Source: a bacterium (lineage in GTDB: Bacteria; JAHJDO01). Taken from it: a DNA stretch of 56,380 nucleotides. Below the pieces are notes generated by a model. The model had not been told where the DNA came from. It searched no databases and was given only the letters and a program-made list of their open reading frames with translations. Made by a program: the position numbers and the translations under genes. Position 1 is the stretch's first letter; each line of letters opens with the position of its first letter. The stretch spans positions 1-56,380 of the forward strand of contig JAHJDO010000075.1 of assembly GCA_018812485.1 (NCBI GenBank), written 5' to 3'. Positions 9,225-17,439 of the stretch are shown here, in pieces.

Positions 9225-9989
9225 TTATTTTTTCATAGCAAAAATCAGCCTGAGACCTTGTAAAGTAAGGTCCGGGTCTGTTTTTTGTATGCTTTTTGAA
9301 TATTGACTTATCAGCGATGACCAGCCGCCTGTACCAATAACCTTTGGCGGTGTGAGAAATTCTTTCTTTAATCTTTCTACTATGCCGTCTATCATTGAGC
9401 TAAATCCGTACACAATTCCTATTTGTATGCTCTCAGTAGTGTTCTTTCCAATAATTGACGTGGGTTTTTGGAGCTCTACCTTTGGCAGTAAGGCAGTATC
9501 TCTGTAAAGTGCATTAAGAGACATTCCTATGCCTGGGAATATTACCCCTCCCAAGTATTCACGTTCTTTAGATACCAGATCAAATGTAGTAGCCGTCCCG
9601 CAATCCACAACTATTGCAGGAGCACCATACAGGTTATATGCAGCTACAGCATTGACTATTCTATCACTCCCAACCTGAGAAGGTGCGGCATATGTTATCT
9701 TTAATCCTGTTTTTGTCTTATAGTCAACTACCAGAGGATTAATGCCAAAATATTTTTTGGATAACTTCCTGAATAATTTCGTCACGTCAGGCACAACAGA
9801 AGATATTACAAAACCTGTTATTTCATCTTTCTTAAGATTTGATTCAATTAGAAAATTGTTTAACTTTTTGAAATAATATTCAACATCCTGCTTTACTTTT
9901 GTTTTTATGCTGATTTTAGATACTAACAGGTCACTAGCAAATATACCTGCACTAATACTTGTGTTTCCTACATCAACGGCAAATAACAT
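9225..9989 (-). CDS. coaX: Type III pantothenate kinase
   Basis: Predicted 254 aa from ATG 9989. An upstream in-frame TTG at 9995 has slightly better spacing to GAGGG, so the start may be 6 nt earlier. The enzyme phosphorylates pantothenate, the first step of coenzyme A synthesis. The phosphate 1 motif FAVDVGNTSIS is at the N-terminus; VVDCGTATTFDLV (~residue 127) and the GGVIFPGIG segment are the ASKHA-fold motifs of CoaX. It overlaps the 3' end of birA by about 17 nt, so the two are translationally coupled. Size and motifs are typical. Confidence 0.92.
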   Translation of the reverse strand: MLFAVDVGNTSISAGIFASDLLVSKISIKTKVKQDVEYYFKKLNNFLIESNLKKDEITGFVISSVVPDVTKLFRKLSKKYFGINPLVVDYKTKTGLKITYAAPSQVGSDRIVNAVAAYNLYGAPAIVVDCGTATTFDLVSKEREYLGGVIFPGIGMSLNALYRDTALLPKVELQKPTSIIGKNTTESIQIGIVYGFSSMIDGIVERLKKEFLTPPKVIGTGGWSSLISQYSKSIQKTDPDLTLQGLRLIFAMKK

Positions 9990-10764
9990 ACTCAATTGTT
10001 CCCTCTGTAATGCGTCTGGATATACCGGAATCTAATCTGAGAATCAACGCGCCATCAGGATCGATTCCAAGCGCTTGCCCTTCTACAACCTCATTTTGCA
10101 AAATCGCTCTGACTTGTTTGCCAAGAATAGAAGACATTTCTTTCCATTCCTCAAACAGCAGACTTCCTTCTCCCTTTTTCAGATATAAATAAACCTTCTC
10201 TATTTCAAATAACACTTTCCGTACAAGCTCCACTCGTGATACTTTCTTAGCACATTCCATTTTTAGCGAGGTAGCTTTACCATATAAATCACGTGGAAAA
10301 TCATCTTCATCCAAATTCACATTTATTCCAAAGCCTATAACTATAAAACCAGTTTTCGTTCTTCTTTTTTCTACAAGAATTCCACAAACTTTTTTCCCTC
10401 TTATTACCACATCATTTGGCCACTTAATATAAGCAGGTAGAAATGTTGTCTCCCTTATTGCCTTAGAAATAGCAACAGATGCTCCAATAGTAAGCAGATT
10501 TAGTCTTTCTGAAAGCACATTTGATTTTAATATAATTGAGCACAGAATGCACTTTTGCGGCAGAGAAAACCACACTCGGCCTAATCTGCCTCTCCCTTTT
10601 ATTTGCCCTTCTGCTAGAATAACAACACCTTCTGCATTGTGCTTCTCAGCCAATGACCAAGCTATATCATTTGTAGAAGACGTTTTATTATAAACATATA
10701 TTTTTTGCCCTATTATTTGAGTCTCTAGACCAGCTTTGATTGTATCTTCAGAAAATTCTTCCAT
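9973..10764 (-). CDS. birA: Biotin--[acetyl-CoA carboxylase] ligase
   Basis: Predicted 263 aa. It activates biotin to biotinyl-AMP and transfers it to the biotin carboxyl carrier protein. The ATP/biotin loop GRGRLGRVWFSLP is at ~residues 57-69, followed by KWPNDVVIRGKKVCGILVE, the catalytic core. The C-terminal SH3-like domain (GQALGIDPDGALILRLDSG) is present. There is no N-terminal helix-turn-helix, so this is a monofunctional ligase (group I), not the biotin repressor. It lies between nadC and coaX in a three-gene cofactor cluster. Confidence 0.93.
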   Translation of the reverse strand: MEEFSEDTIKAGLETQIIGQKIYVYNKTSSTNDIAWSLAEKHNAEGVVILAEGQIKGRGRLGRVWFSLPQKCILCSIILKSNVLSERLNLLTIGASVAISKAIRETTFLPAYIKWPNDVVIRGKKVCGILVEKRRTKTGFIVIGFGINVNLDEDDFPRDLYGKATSLKMECAKKVSRVELVRKVLFEIEKVYLYLKKGEGSLLFEEWKEMSSILGKQVRAILQNEVVEGQALGIDPDGALILRLDSGISRRITEGTIEYVICR

Positions 10765-10775
10765 ATTCCATATCC

Positions 10776-10812
10776 AATTAAAAATTTAAAATTAAGAATT
10801 AAGAATTCTTAA
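10776..10812. repeat. AT-rich repeat overlapping the nadC stop
   Basis: The sequence AATTAAAAATTTAAAATTAAG followed by AATTAAGAATTCTTAAT spans the nadC-birA junction. It supplies the last codons (ILNS) and stop of nadC. It resembles the AT-rich tract inside nadC at 10933-10969. Confidence 0.5.
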
Positions 10813-11658
10813 TGATATATCCATTGCTTTTGCAGAATGGGTTAGCCTGCCAACAGAAATTCTCTCAACCCCGCATCCTGCTATCTTTTCAACACTATTA
10901 AGAGTTACGTCTCCTGAGACCTCTATCTCTGGCAAATTTTTAATTTTTAATTTTGAATTTTTAATTAAGGAAACTGCCTTTTTTATAGTCTGTATATCCA
11001 TGTTGTCCAGCATGATTATATCCGCTTGAGATTGAAGAGCTTCCCTAACCTGAGACAAATTCTCTGCTTCTATCTCAATCTTTATGTTTTTGGGAACTTT
11101 CCTTCTAATAGTCTGCACAAGTTCCTCTATATTCCTATTCGCTATCTTTAGATGATTATCTTTTATTAATACCATATCATAAAGCCCCATTCTATGATTC
11201 TGCCCTCCACCAACGCTTACCGCATATTTTTCTATATCGCGCAGTCCAGGAGTAGTTTTTCTTGTGTCAAATATTCTTGCTTTATAAGGTTTGACTTTTT
11301 CTACATACTCTCTTGTTAATGTTGCGATTCCTGAAAGCCTTTGCAAAAAATTAAGAGCTGTTCTTTCTCCAGCCAAAATGGGTGTTACATGTCCTGATAA
11401 TTCAGCTATTACATCCCCCTTCTTAACCTCTGTTCCATCTTTAACTAAGAATTGGAAGTTAATCTTATTATCAAGTGTTTCAAATACAGCCTTTGCTATT
11501 TCCAGTCCGGCAATTACTCCCCGCTGCTTTACTATAATTTTAGCTTTAGCATTCCTCTTTTGAAAAGCACAAGCTTCTGTAGTAACATCCCCTTCTCCAA
11601 TATCTTCTTTTAAGGCTGCAGTAACAAGTTCCTTAACTCTATTTCGTGATATGTTCAT
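10792..11658 (-). CDS. nadC: Nicotinate-nucleotide pyrophosphorylase (carboxylating)
   Basis: Predicted 288 aa. It converts quinolinate and PRPP to nicotinate mononucleotide, CO2 and pyrophosphate in NAD synthesis. Motifs are EDIGEGDVTTEA (N-terminus), GERTALNFLQRLSGIAT, DTRKTTPGLRDIEKYAV, GGGQNHRMGLYDMVLIKDNH and IEIEAENLSQ. Residues around 240-250 (LIKNSKLKIKNLPEIEVSG) include a Lys/Ile/Asn-rich insertion encoded by an AT repeat, absent from typical members. The start overlaps the 3' end of the glycosyltransferase gene by 20 nt. nadA and nadB are not in the window. Confidence 0.93.
   Translation of the reverse strand: MNISRNRVKELVTAALKEDIGEGDVTTEACAFQKRNAKAKIIVKQRGVIAGLEIAKAVFETLDNKINFQFLVKDGTEVKKGDVIAELSGHVTPILAGERTALNFLQRLSGIATLTREYVEKVKPYKARIFDTRKTTPGLRDIEKYAVSVGGGQNHRMGLYDMVLIKDNHLKIANRNIEELVQTIRRKVPKNIKIEIEAENLSQVREALQSQADIIMLDNMDIQTIKKAVSLIKNSKLKIKNLPEIEVSGDVTLNSVEKIAGCGVERISVGRLTHSAKAMDISLRILNS
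10933..10969. repeat. AT-rich repeat inserted in frame within nadC
   Basis: Four tandem, imperfect units of (AA)TTTTTAATT/TTTGAATT type form a 37-bp tract within the coding sequence. It adds roughly 8-11 residues (NSKLKIKN core) between two conserved NadC strands without breaking the frame. Confidence 0.55.
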
Positions 11659-12736
11659 ATAACCTCATATATACCTTCTCTGTTTCTTCAACCATTCTGG
11701 ACACGTTAAACATTGTTTTTACTCGCTCCAGTCCCCTCTCCCCCATTTCCTTTGCCTCTTCCTTATTAGATAGCAACTGTATAATAGCATCTGCCAGCGC
11801 TTTTGGATTCTTAGGCGGGACAAGAACACCTGTTTCTTTGTCCACAACAACTTCTGGTATTCCGCCAGCTGTTGTCGCAACAGCTGGCAGCTTCATTAGC
11901 ATCGCATCCATAAGAGAAGTGCATAATCCTTCAAGATGAGAAGGGAGAACAAAAAGGTCCATTATTGATAATAATTCACCAATATCTTTTCGAAACCCAG
12001 TAAAGATTACATTTTCTGTGATATCTAATTCCTTAACCTGTTTTTTTAAGGCTTCTTCCAACTCTCCTTTGCCAATAATGAGAAAAAGCGCATTTGGAAA
12101 TATTTTTAACACCTCAGGAACAGCATTAAGTAGATATTTATGCCCCTTGTGATCTGTCAGATGCGCAATTGTCCCAACAATCGGTGAATCCTCTGATAAA
12201 CTAAACTCTTCGCATAAATACTGAGTATCACTTATACTGTCGAATTTTCCTATATCTATTCCACTGTAAACAACATTTATTTTGTCCTGAGGAACACCTG
12301 CATTTATCAGTATATTTTTAATTGCATTGGATATTGCAATTATCTTATTTGTGAGATAATTATACTTTATGTTTGAAAAAACATTACGTGCAACCCCAAA
12401 ATCAACCCTGCGCGTGACAACAAAAGGAATCTTCTTTATCTTTGCAGCAACTGCTCCAATTGTGTGTGCATGAGATGTATGCGCATGAACAATATCTATT
12501 CGTTCATCGGTTATTACTCTGCAGATACCTCTAATAGCCTTAAAATCCAATTCTCCCCGCATTACTACAGGACACACTCTGAAATTATTGTTAATAACCT
12601 TTCTTACTAACACGCTATTTGGTTGAACAGATACAACATTTTCGTGATTCCTGTCTCTTAAGCCATTCATAAGATACGTCATCTGAACTTCCCCGCCCCT
12701 CCAGCCACATTCTGTATTTATATGAAGAATATTCAA
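11639..12736 (-). CDS. Glycosyltransferase family 4 protein
   Basis: Predicted 365 aa, GT-B fold. The N-terminal domain has the GT4-type Gly-rich loop ECGWRGGEVQMTYLMNGL. The C-terminal half carries IGKGELEEALKKQ, VIFTGFRKDIGELLSIMD and the nucleotide-sugar binding stretch LPSHLEGLCTSLMDAMLMKLP with Glu-x7-Glu style residues, then TTAGGIPEVV. There is no membrane anchor. Probable role is transfer of a sugar to lipid or polysaccharide precursors; donor and acceptor are unknown. It is 3 nt downstream of cobU and overlaps nadC, so it belongs to the same transcript. Confidence 0.85.
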   Translation of the reverse strand: MNILHINTECGWRGGEVQMTYLMNGLRDRNHENVVSVQPNSVLVRKVINNNFRVCPVVMRGELDFKAIRGICRVITDERIDIVHAHTSHAHTIGAVAAKIKKIPFVVTRRVDFGVARNVFSNIKYNYLTNKIIAISNAIKNILINAGVPQDKINVVYSGIDIGKFDSISDTQYLCEEFSLSEDSPIVGTIAHLTDHKGHKYLLNAVPEVLKIFPNALFLIIGKGELEEALKKQVKELDITENVIFTGFRKDIGELLSIMDLFVLPSHLEGLCTSLMDAMLMKLPAVATTAGGIPEVVVDKETGVLVPPKNPKALADAIIQLLSNKEEAKEMGERGLERVKTMFNVSRMVEETEKVYMRLYEHITK

Positions 12737-12739
12737 AGT

Positions 12740-13267
12740 TTATCCTTTTATTTTTAGTTCTATGCCTGAAATCATAAAATAAACTTCATCTGCTATGCTT
12801 GCAATGAGTTGGTTGCATCTTCCAGCAATATCTCTGAATTCGCGTCCTAATCTACTTTCAGGAACTATGCCCAGTCCTAACTCATTACTCACCACAATAA
12901 GTGTAAATTTGGAAGTTTTTACTGTTTTTAATAGTGTCCGAATATCCCCAAGAATGCGGGCTTCCGCCCCTTCAATACCGAATTTATGCATCATATTAGA
13001 CAGCCACAATGTGATGCAATCCAGAATAACAGCACCCTCAAAGTTTTTAAATTTGTTTAAAATGTTAATATTTATCGTCTCTTCAACTGTCTTCCATGTG
13101 CTGCTTCTCTTTGATTTATGCTTCTTGATTCTGTCTGCCATCTCTTTATCCAGTGCTTCTGCAGTAGCCAGAAAAAGAACATCCTTTCCAAGTGCTGATG
13201 CTAATTTCTCTGCAAAAGAGCTTTTTCCACTCCTTGCCCCGCCTGTAATGAAGATTATTTTAGCCAT
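12740..13267 (-). CDS. cobU: Adenosylcobinamide kinase/adenosylcobinamide-phosphate guanylyltransferase
   Basis: Predicted 175 aa, the family's usual length. The P-loop FITGGARSGKSSFAEKLA is at residues ~5-22. Also visible are ATAEALDKEMADRIKKHKSKR with the guanylylated His region, VILDCITLWLSNMM and VSNELGLGIVPESRLGREF near the C-terminus. It phosphorylates adenosylcobinamide and adds GMP in cobalamin nucleotide-loop assembly or salvage. No other cobalamin gene is visible here, so salvage is plausible. Confidence 0.92.
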   Translation of the reverse strand: MAKIIFITGGARSGKSSFAEKLASALGKDVLFLATAEALDKEMADRIKKHKSKRSSTWKTVEETININILNKFKNFEGAVILDCITLWLSNMMHKFGIEGAEARILGDIRTLLKTVKTSKFTLIVVSNELGLGIVPESRLGREFRDIAGRCNQLIASIADEVYFMISGIELKIKG

Positions 13268-13273
13268 GTAGAA

Positions 13274-14038
13274 TTATATGCTTTCTTTAATCCATACTAT
13301 TGCATTATATGTTTTTTGCCAGCATTTTTTATTATCAGATACATAAATAATTGCTTCTTCTTTACTTCCTGTCGAATAGTAGCCTGGAATCCTTTTGGGT
13401 AATTTGTTTTCTCCTGTAATATACGATACTATAAAAGGATTGCTTTTATATGCCCTCTTAAGTTGCCTTAATGCTCTTTTATCCTTCGTCTTAAATAAAT
13501 ATAATGCCGAAGTATATAGAAAAAATGTTGAATATTCTCCATATTTCTTCAATAGTTTCTTCAACTCATCATCCCTATCTTCTAAGTATAGCCAGCATAA
13601 TAAGTTATAACGAATTCCCTGATTATCATTAGGATTTAGCCTTAACATTTTTTTATAAAGCTCAATCGCTTTTTCTTTCTTATTCATTTTCCACAAACAT
13701 TCAGCAAGTCCGGCACAAGCACGCATATACGGTCTTGTTTCAATCAACCCCCAAAAATACCCTTTATTTTTATTGAAATATCCTTTCCCGTATTTTTTCT
13801 CAAAGGCTTCTATTCCTGCCTTAAAATATTGACATTCATCTTCAATTGTATCTGCTTCATCTTCAGCTAATATATTAAATGCATCTGTACACAATGGATC
13901 TATTTTAAGAGCTTTCTTTGCTAGAGATATCCTCTTTCTCCTAGATTGAGTCTCCCACGCGTCATATACAAGCTCTTGAGCATTATTCTTGCTATTTTTA
14001 AAAGACGCAAAATCAATAATATTGTATTTTTCTAACAT
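13274..14038 (-). CDS. TPR-containing protein (ST7-like)
   Basis: Predicted 254 aa from ATG 14038. The upstream ATG at 14053 overlaps the GGAGAG ribosome binding site of the inner start and is less likely. Helical tetratricopeptide-like repeats are visible: AKKALKIDPLCTDAFNILAE (~35-54), LAECLWKMNKKEKAIELYKK followed by MLRLNPNDN (~110-140), and ALRQLKRAYKSNPFIV (~205). The arrangement resembles bacterial relatives of the ST7 protein family, whose function is unknown. There is no signal peptide. It lies 6 nt upstream of cobU. Confidence 0.6.
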   Translation of the reverse strand: MLEKYNIIDFASFKNSKNNAQELVYDAWETQSRRKRISLAKKALKIDPLCTDAFNILAEDEADTIEDECQYFKAGIEAFEKKYGKGYFNKNKGYFWGLIETRPYMRACAGLAECLWKMNKKEKAIELYKKMLRLNPNDNQGIRYNLLCWLYLEDRDDELKKLLKKYGEYSTFFLYTSALYLFKTKDKRALRQLKRAYKSNPFIVSYITGENKLPKRIPGYYSTGSKEEAIIYVSDNKKCWQKTYNAIVWIKESI

Positions 14039-14084
14039 ATGTTTTCTCTCCATAATGAAATTTCACTGTGTGCTTCGCCTAATG

Positions 14085-14618
14085 TTACATGAAATCATTA
14101 AAATCATCAAAGCCACTGGAATGCCAAATTTCATCTTTCAGACATTCATAGACATTAAATACAATTGGACAAAATGAACAATTATCTATCACATTTATCA
14201 GTCTAAAAACAAAATCGTTTTTATGCAGATGGGGATAGGATATGCAATCCTTAGGACGATAAGCATGACATGAACATGAATTATCCTTTAGGAAAGGACA
14301 CGGTTTTTTGTTAAATACGAATTTCTCTGATTCTCCGTCCTTAACCAAATATTGGTCACTGAATTGGATAGCAGAAATTCCTAAACCTTTCGAGAGTTTT
14401 TCGATATCTTCATGGTCTAGAGTAGGCAATATTTCTTTGCAGCAATTTGCACAAGTTTTACAATCTATCTCTGAAGATATTTTACGATATAATTTATGCA
14501 TAATTGTGTCTATCTTTTTAGATGAAATATCACATCCTTTCAGAAAAGATCGAAATTCCCAATTTTCATCCTCTTTTTTCTTTGATAATTCCTTAATTTT
14601 ATTAATATTGGTTTCCAT
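14085..14618 (-). CDS. YkgJ-family cysteine-cluster protein
   Basis: Predicted 177 aa. Start ATG 14618 has AGAGG seven nt upstream. The core is a CKTCANCCKE cluster (~residue 55), then KPCPFLKDNSCSCHAYRPKDC (given here in two parts: KPCPFLKD and SCSCHAYRPKDC, ~105-125) and SYPHLH. This is the CxxCxxCC...CPxL...C..Y..RPxxC pattern of the YkgJ/UPF0153 family, presumed to bind zinc or an Fe-S cluster. Biochemical function is unknown. It follows the restriction gene res on the same strand. Confidence 0.8.
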   Translation of the reverse strand: METNINKIKELSKKKEDENWEFRSFLKGCDISSKKIDTIMHKLYRKISSEIDCKTCANCCKEILPTLDHEDIEKLSKGLGISAIQFSDQYLVKDGESEKFVFNKKPCPFLKDNSCSCHAYRPKDCISYPHLHKNDFVFRLINVIDNCSFCPIVFNVYECLKDEIWHSSGFDDFNDFM

Positions 14619-14689
14619 GGTAATCCTCTGTTCATTTCCTAAAAGTTGTCCGTTTTCTCCGCTAGAATTATCTTAGTCATGAAATTTTC

Positions 14690-17314
14690 CTAATCCAACT
14701 CACCTACTGTTGCTACTTGTCTGTATTTTACATCTTCAAACTCATTAAAATGCGCATAACCGCATTTTATTTTTTGTTTTTCAGTAATTCTTAATTCCTG
14801 CCCTGCCGATTTTGTTTCAGCCACAAAATAAACCGTTTTTTCATTCTTCTTTATTAACGCCCAGTCGGGGTTATAACTTCCGATAGGTGTTTTAATTTTA
14901 AACCAGAACGGCAGTTTAAAATAGAATTCAATATCATCCCTGTTTTCACACTCTTTTGCAAACTCGTATTCCACATTTGAATCAAGCGCTACCAGCTTAC
15001 TGTAAATCGTCTTATCTTCTTTTGATATTTTAAAGGTTAAATCATTGATATGTATTTCGTAATCCTCAAACAGCCTCATTTCATATTCTTTTGAGCCGAT
15101 TTTTTCATATTTAATGCCGTCAATCATTAAATTTTTAAGCACCTCACTTATAGCCCTGATTGAATTATCAAGAAAATACTGCGGATTAACTAACACATCG
15201 CCTATTCTTCCGGATCCGACAAGAATTCCCAGTATCGTAGAACGGGTCAACTCGGTTCTTTCCTGGATATATGACAATAAATCAGGTATCTCGAAAATTC
15301 CGTCAATCGAACTAATATAAGATGCCTTTGGTTCAGCCACAATGCCGGCATCATCAAATTCCAATACAGTTTTTGATGTTTTAATTATCGCTTTTTTTAC
15401 AGCGGGCATTTCCTTAACGGCTTTTGCAGCTTCCCGAATTAATTCCTGCGTTTCATAGTGTACGCTGTATGTAGTCTTATTTTTAATTCTGCCCCAGATT
15501 TCTTTAAATTTATCATCCAAAGCAAAACCTTTGCGGTATTTGACCGTTGCTCTTTTTTGTTTATTCTTAATTCGTCCTTTAAACGAAACTCCGCAATCTT
15601 CTTCAATCTCGGTTTGAAGCTGCTTTGCAAAGTCCTCATAAGCTTCATTTGCTACAACAGTCAGACGGTTAATATTTCTATCTTGAATTCTAACACCTTC
15701 CTGATTGACGGAAAGTCTTAATCCTCTGCCTATTTCCTGCCTTTTTTTAAGTTCGGACTTCGTTTCATTCAGAGTGCAAATCTGAAAAACATTCGGATTA
15801 TCCCACCCTTCCCTTAAAGCTGAATGGCTGAATATAAATTGCAGGGGCTCATTAAGATCCAGCAGCTGCTCTTTGTTTTTCATAATAAGTTTGAAAGTAT
15901 CGTTATCAGCCAGAGTATTACCAATTGTATCTTTCCATCTGCCTTTCTTATCAACTGAGAAATATCCGTTATGGATTTCTTCCACATCAAAGGGAATTGC
16001 ACCTTTAAATACCGGTTTGCCTGAGATTTCCCTGTAAATTTCTTCAAACCATTTTGCAAATTTGCCTTTAACGGGCTTCCCGTCATTGTCATAATCGCGG
16101 TAATTGGCAACTCTGTCGATAAAAATTAAGGAGAGTACTTTTATACCCCTGTCCTTTAATCTTTTTCCTTTGAATAAATGTTCCTCTACAGTCTTTCGTA
16201 ATTGAGTTTTCATAACCTCATCACTAAAACCTCCCAGAGTATCGCCCGTAAATATCGTTTCGCCGTTTGAAAGTTCAACAAAATCTTCTGCGACGTCAAT
16301 TCCGTTTACGATATACCCGTCTTTATATATTTCCCTTTTACAGGAAAGCTCGTATAAATCGTCGCCGACTTTTGCAGTAACGGCTTTTCTTTTCACGCCG
16401 TCCTTTGTATTCACATCAATGCTTATTTTTGCGGAGGTTTTTGTTTTGGTCGCGCTCGTTTTTTTCAGAGAAACATAAGCCTCATTAAAATCATTTTCAG
16501 TAACAACTGAGTCAACCTCTATCTGTTTAACCAACCCGAGGTCGTAAGCTTTTACCGGGTCAAGGCTGTAAACCATGTTATAGCGGTTTATGTGTGTAGC
16601 TGAGTAACGCAATGTGCAAAGCGGATTCAGATTTTCAATGGCTCTTTTTCTTATATCAGTTTCCATATTCTGCGGTTCATCCACTATTACAAACGGGTTT
16701 GTCGCCTGTATGAATTCAATCGGGCGCTTACCCGTCAATTTATCATTCGGTTTGTTGATTATATTTTCATCTTTCGCAAAGGAATCAATATTGATAACGA
16801 GAATCTGAATTGTATTGCTGATTGCAAAATTCCTTAAACTTGAAACCCGTCTTGAATCATACACCACGAAGTTTACGGGAACCTTATCATATAAGCTTTG
16901 AAAATGTTCAAAGGTAATTTCAAGATTTTTCAGTACGCCTTCACGGATTGCAATCGAAGGAACAACAATAACAAACTTTTTAAAACCATATTTCCTGTTT
17001 AATTCATAAATCGTTCTGAGATACACATAGGTTTTGCCTGTCCCTGTTTCCATTTCAACGGAAAAATGCATTCCGTCAAGTTTATTTGATACCGGAATTT
17101 CGTTTTTCTCCTGCATCGCCCGAATATTTTTCAATATTTGCTCATCTGCGATTGTAAGCCGGTTACCTATGCCGCCGTCCGGCGATAAAAACCTCTCGCT
17201 TTCAATGCTGAAGCTGAAATCGCCTGTATTTAACGGCTGTCCCTCAAATATTCCGACAGTAGAATTGATAGCGTCAAGCTGGAACTGCTGGTTGGGGTCG
17301 AAGTGGAGTTTCAT
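14690..17314 (-). CDS. res: Type III restriction endonuclease subunit Res
   Basis: Predicted 874 aa, in the family range. This subunit translocates on DNA and cuts unmethylated DNA when complexed with Mod. Superfamily 2 helicase motifs: Walker A METGTGKTY (residues ~88-96), VIVVPSIAIREGV, Walker B in the form DEPQNM (~210), FSHSALREGWDNPN and EIGRGLRLSV (motif VI, ~510). The nuclease motif PDWALIKK...VAETKSA (PD-x12-ExK type, ~805-830) is near the C-terminus. The frame is intact. ATG 17314 has AGGAAAAGAAG upstream. It ends an operon mntA-hepT-mod-fic-small ORF-res. Confidence 0.93.
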   Translation of the reverse strand: MKLHFDPNQQFQLDAINSTVGIFEGQPLNTGDFSFSIESERFLSPDGGIGNRLTIADEQILKNIRAMQEKNEIPVSNKLDGMHFSVEMETGTGKTYVYLRTIYELNRKYGFKKFVIVVPSIAIREGVLKNLEITFEHFQSLYDKVPVNFVVYDSRRVSSLRNFAISNTIQILVINIDSFAKDENIINKPNDKLTGKRPIEFIQATNPFVIVDEPQNMETDIRKRAIENLNPLCTLRYSATHINRYNMVYSLDPVKAYDLGLVKQIEVDSVVTENDFNEAYVSLKKTSATKTKTSAKISIDVNTKDGVKRKAVTAKVGDDLYELSCKREIYKDGYIVNGIDVAEDFVELSNGETIFTGDTLGGFSDEVMKTQLRKTVEEHLFKGKRLKDRGIKVLSLIFIDRVANYRDYDNDGKPVKGKFAKWFEEIYREISGKPVFKGAIPFDVEEIHNGYFSVDKKGRWKDTIGNTLADNDTFKLIMKNKEQLLDLNEPLQFIFSHSALREGWDNPNVFQICTLNETKSELKKRQEIGRGLRLSVNQEGVRIQDRNINRLTVVANEAYEDFAKQLQTEIEEDCGVSFKGRIKNKQKRATVKYRKGFALDDKFKEIWGRIKNKTTYSVHYETQELIREAAKAVKEMPAVKKAIIKTSKTVLEFDDAGIVAEPKASYISSIDGIFEIPDLLSYIQERTELTRSTILGILVGSGRIGDVLVNPQYFLDNSIRAISEVLKNLMIDGIKYEKIGSKEYEMRLFEDYEIHINDLTFKISKEDKTIYSKLVALDSNVEYEFAKECENRDDIEFYFKLPFWFKIKTPIGSYNPDWALIKKNEKTVYFVAETKSAGQELRITEKQKIKCGYAHFNEFEDVKYRQVATVGELD

Positions 17315-17319
17315 AGGGA

Positions 17320-17439
17320 TTACTTCTTTTCCTGCAATTTTGCGTAAAGCCTGATAATAGAAACGCTCTTTGCGTAAAGTCTTTTCTTAAAAAGTTTACA
17401 CAAATTAGTTTGCATATATTCTGCTTTACCCAAAATCAT
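17320..17439 (-). CDS. 39-aa basic peptide ORF between fic and res
   Basis: A 39-codon frame starts with an ATGA overlap on the fic stop codon and ends 5 nt before the res start. This is classic translational-coupling geometry on both sides. The peptide begins MILGKAEYMQ and is rich in Lys/Arg/Leu with two LYAK repeats (RLYAKS and RLYAKL), compatible with a short amphipathic helix. There is no recognised family. It could be a true small protein, a coupling device that keeps ribosomes on the transcript, or a remnant of a longer gene. Confidence 0.45.
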   Translation of the reverse strand: MILGKAEYMQTNLCKLFKKRLYAKSVSIIRLYAKLQEKK

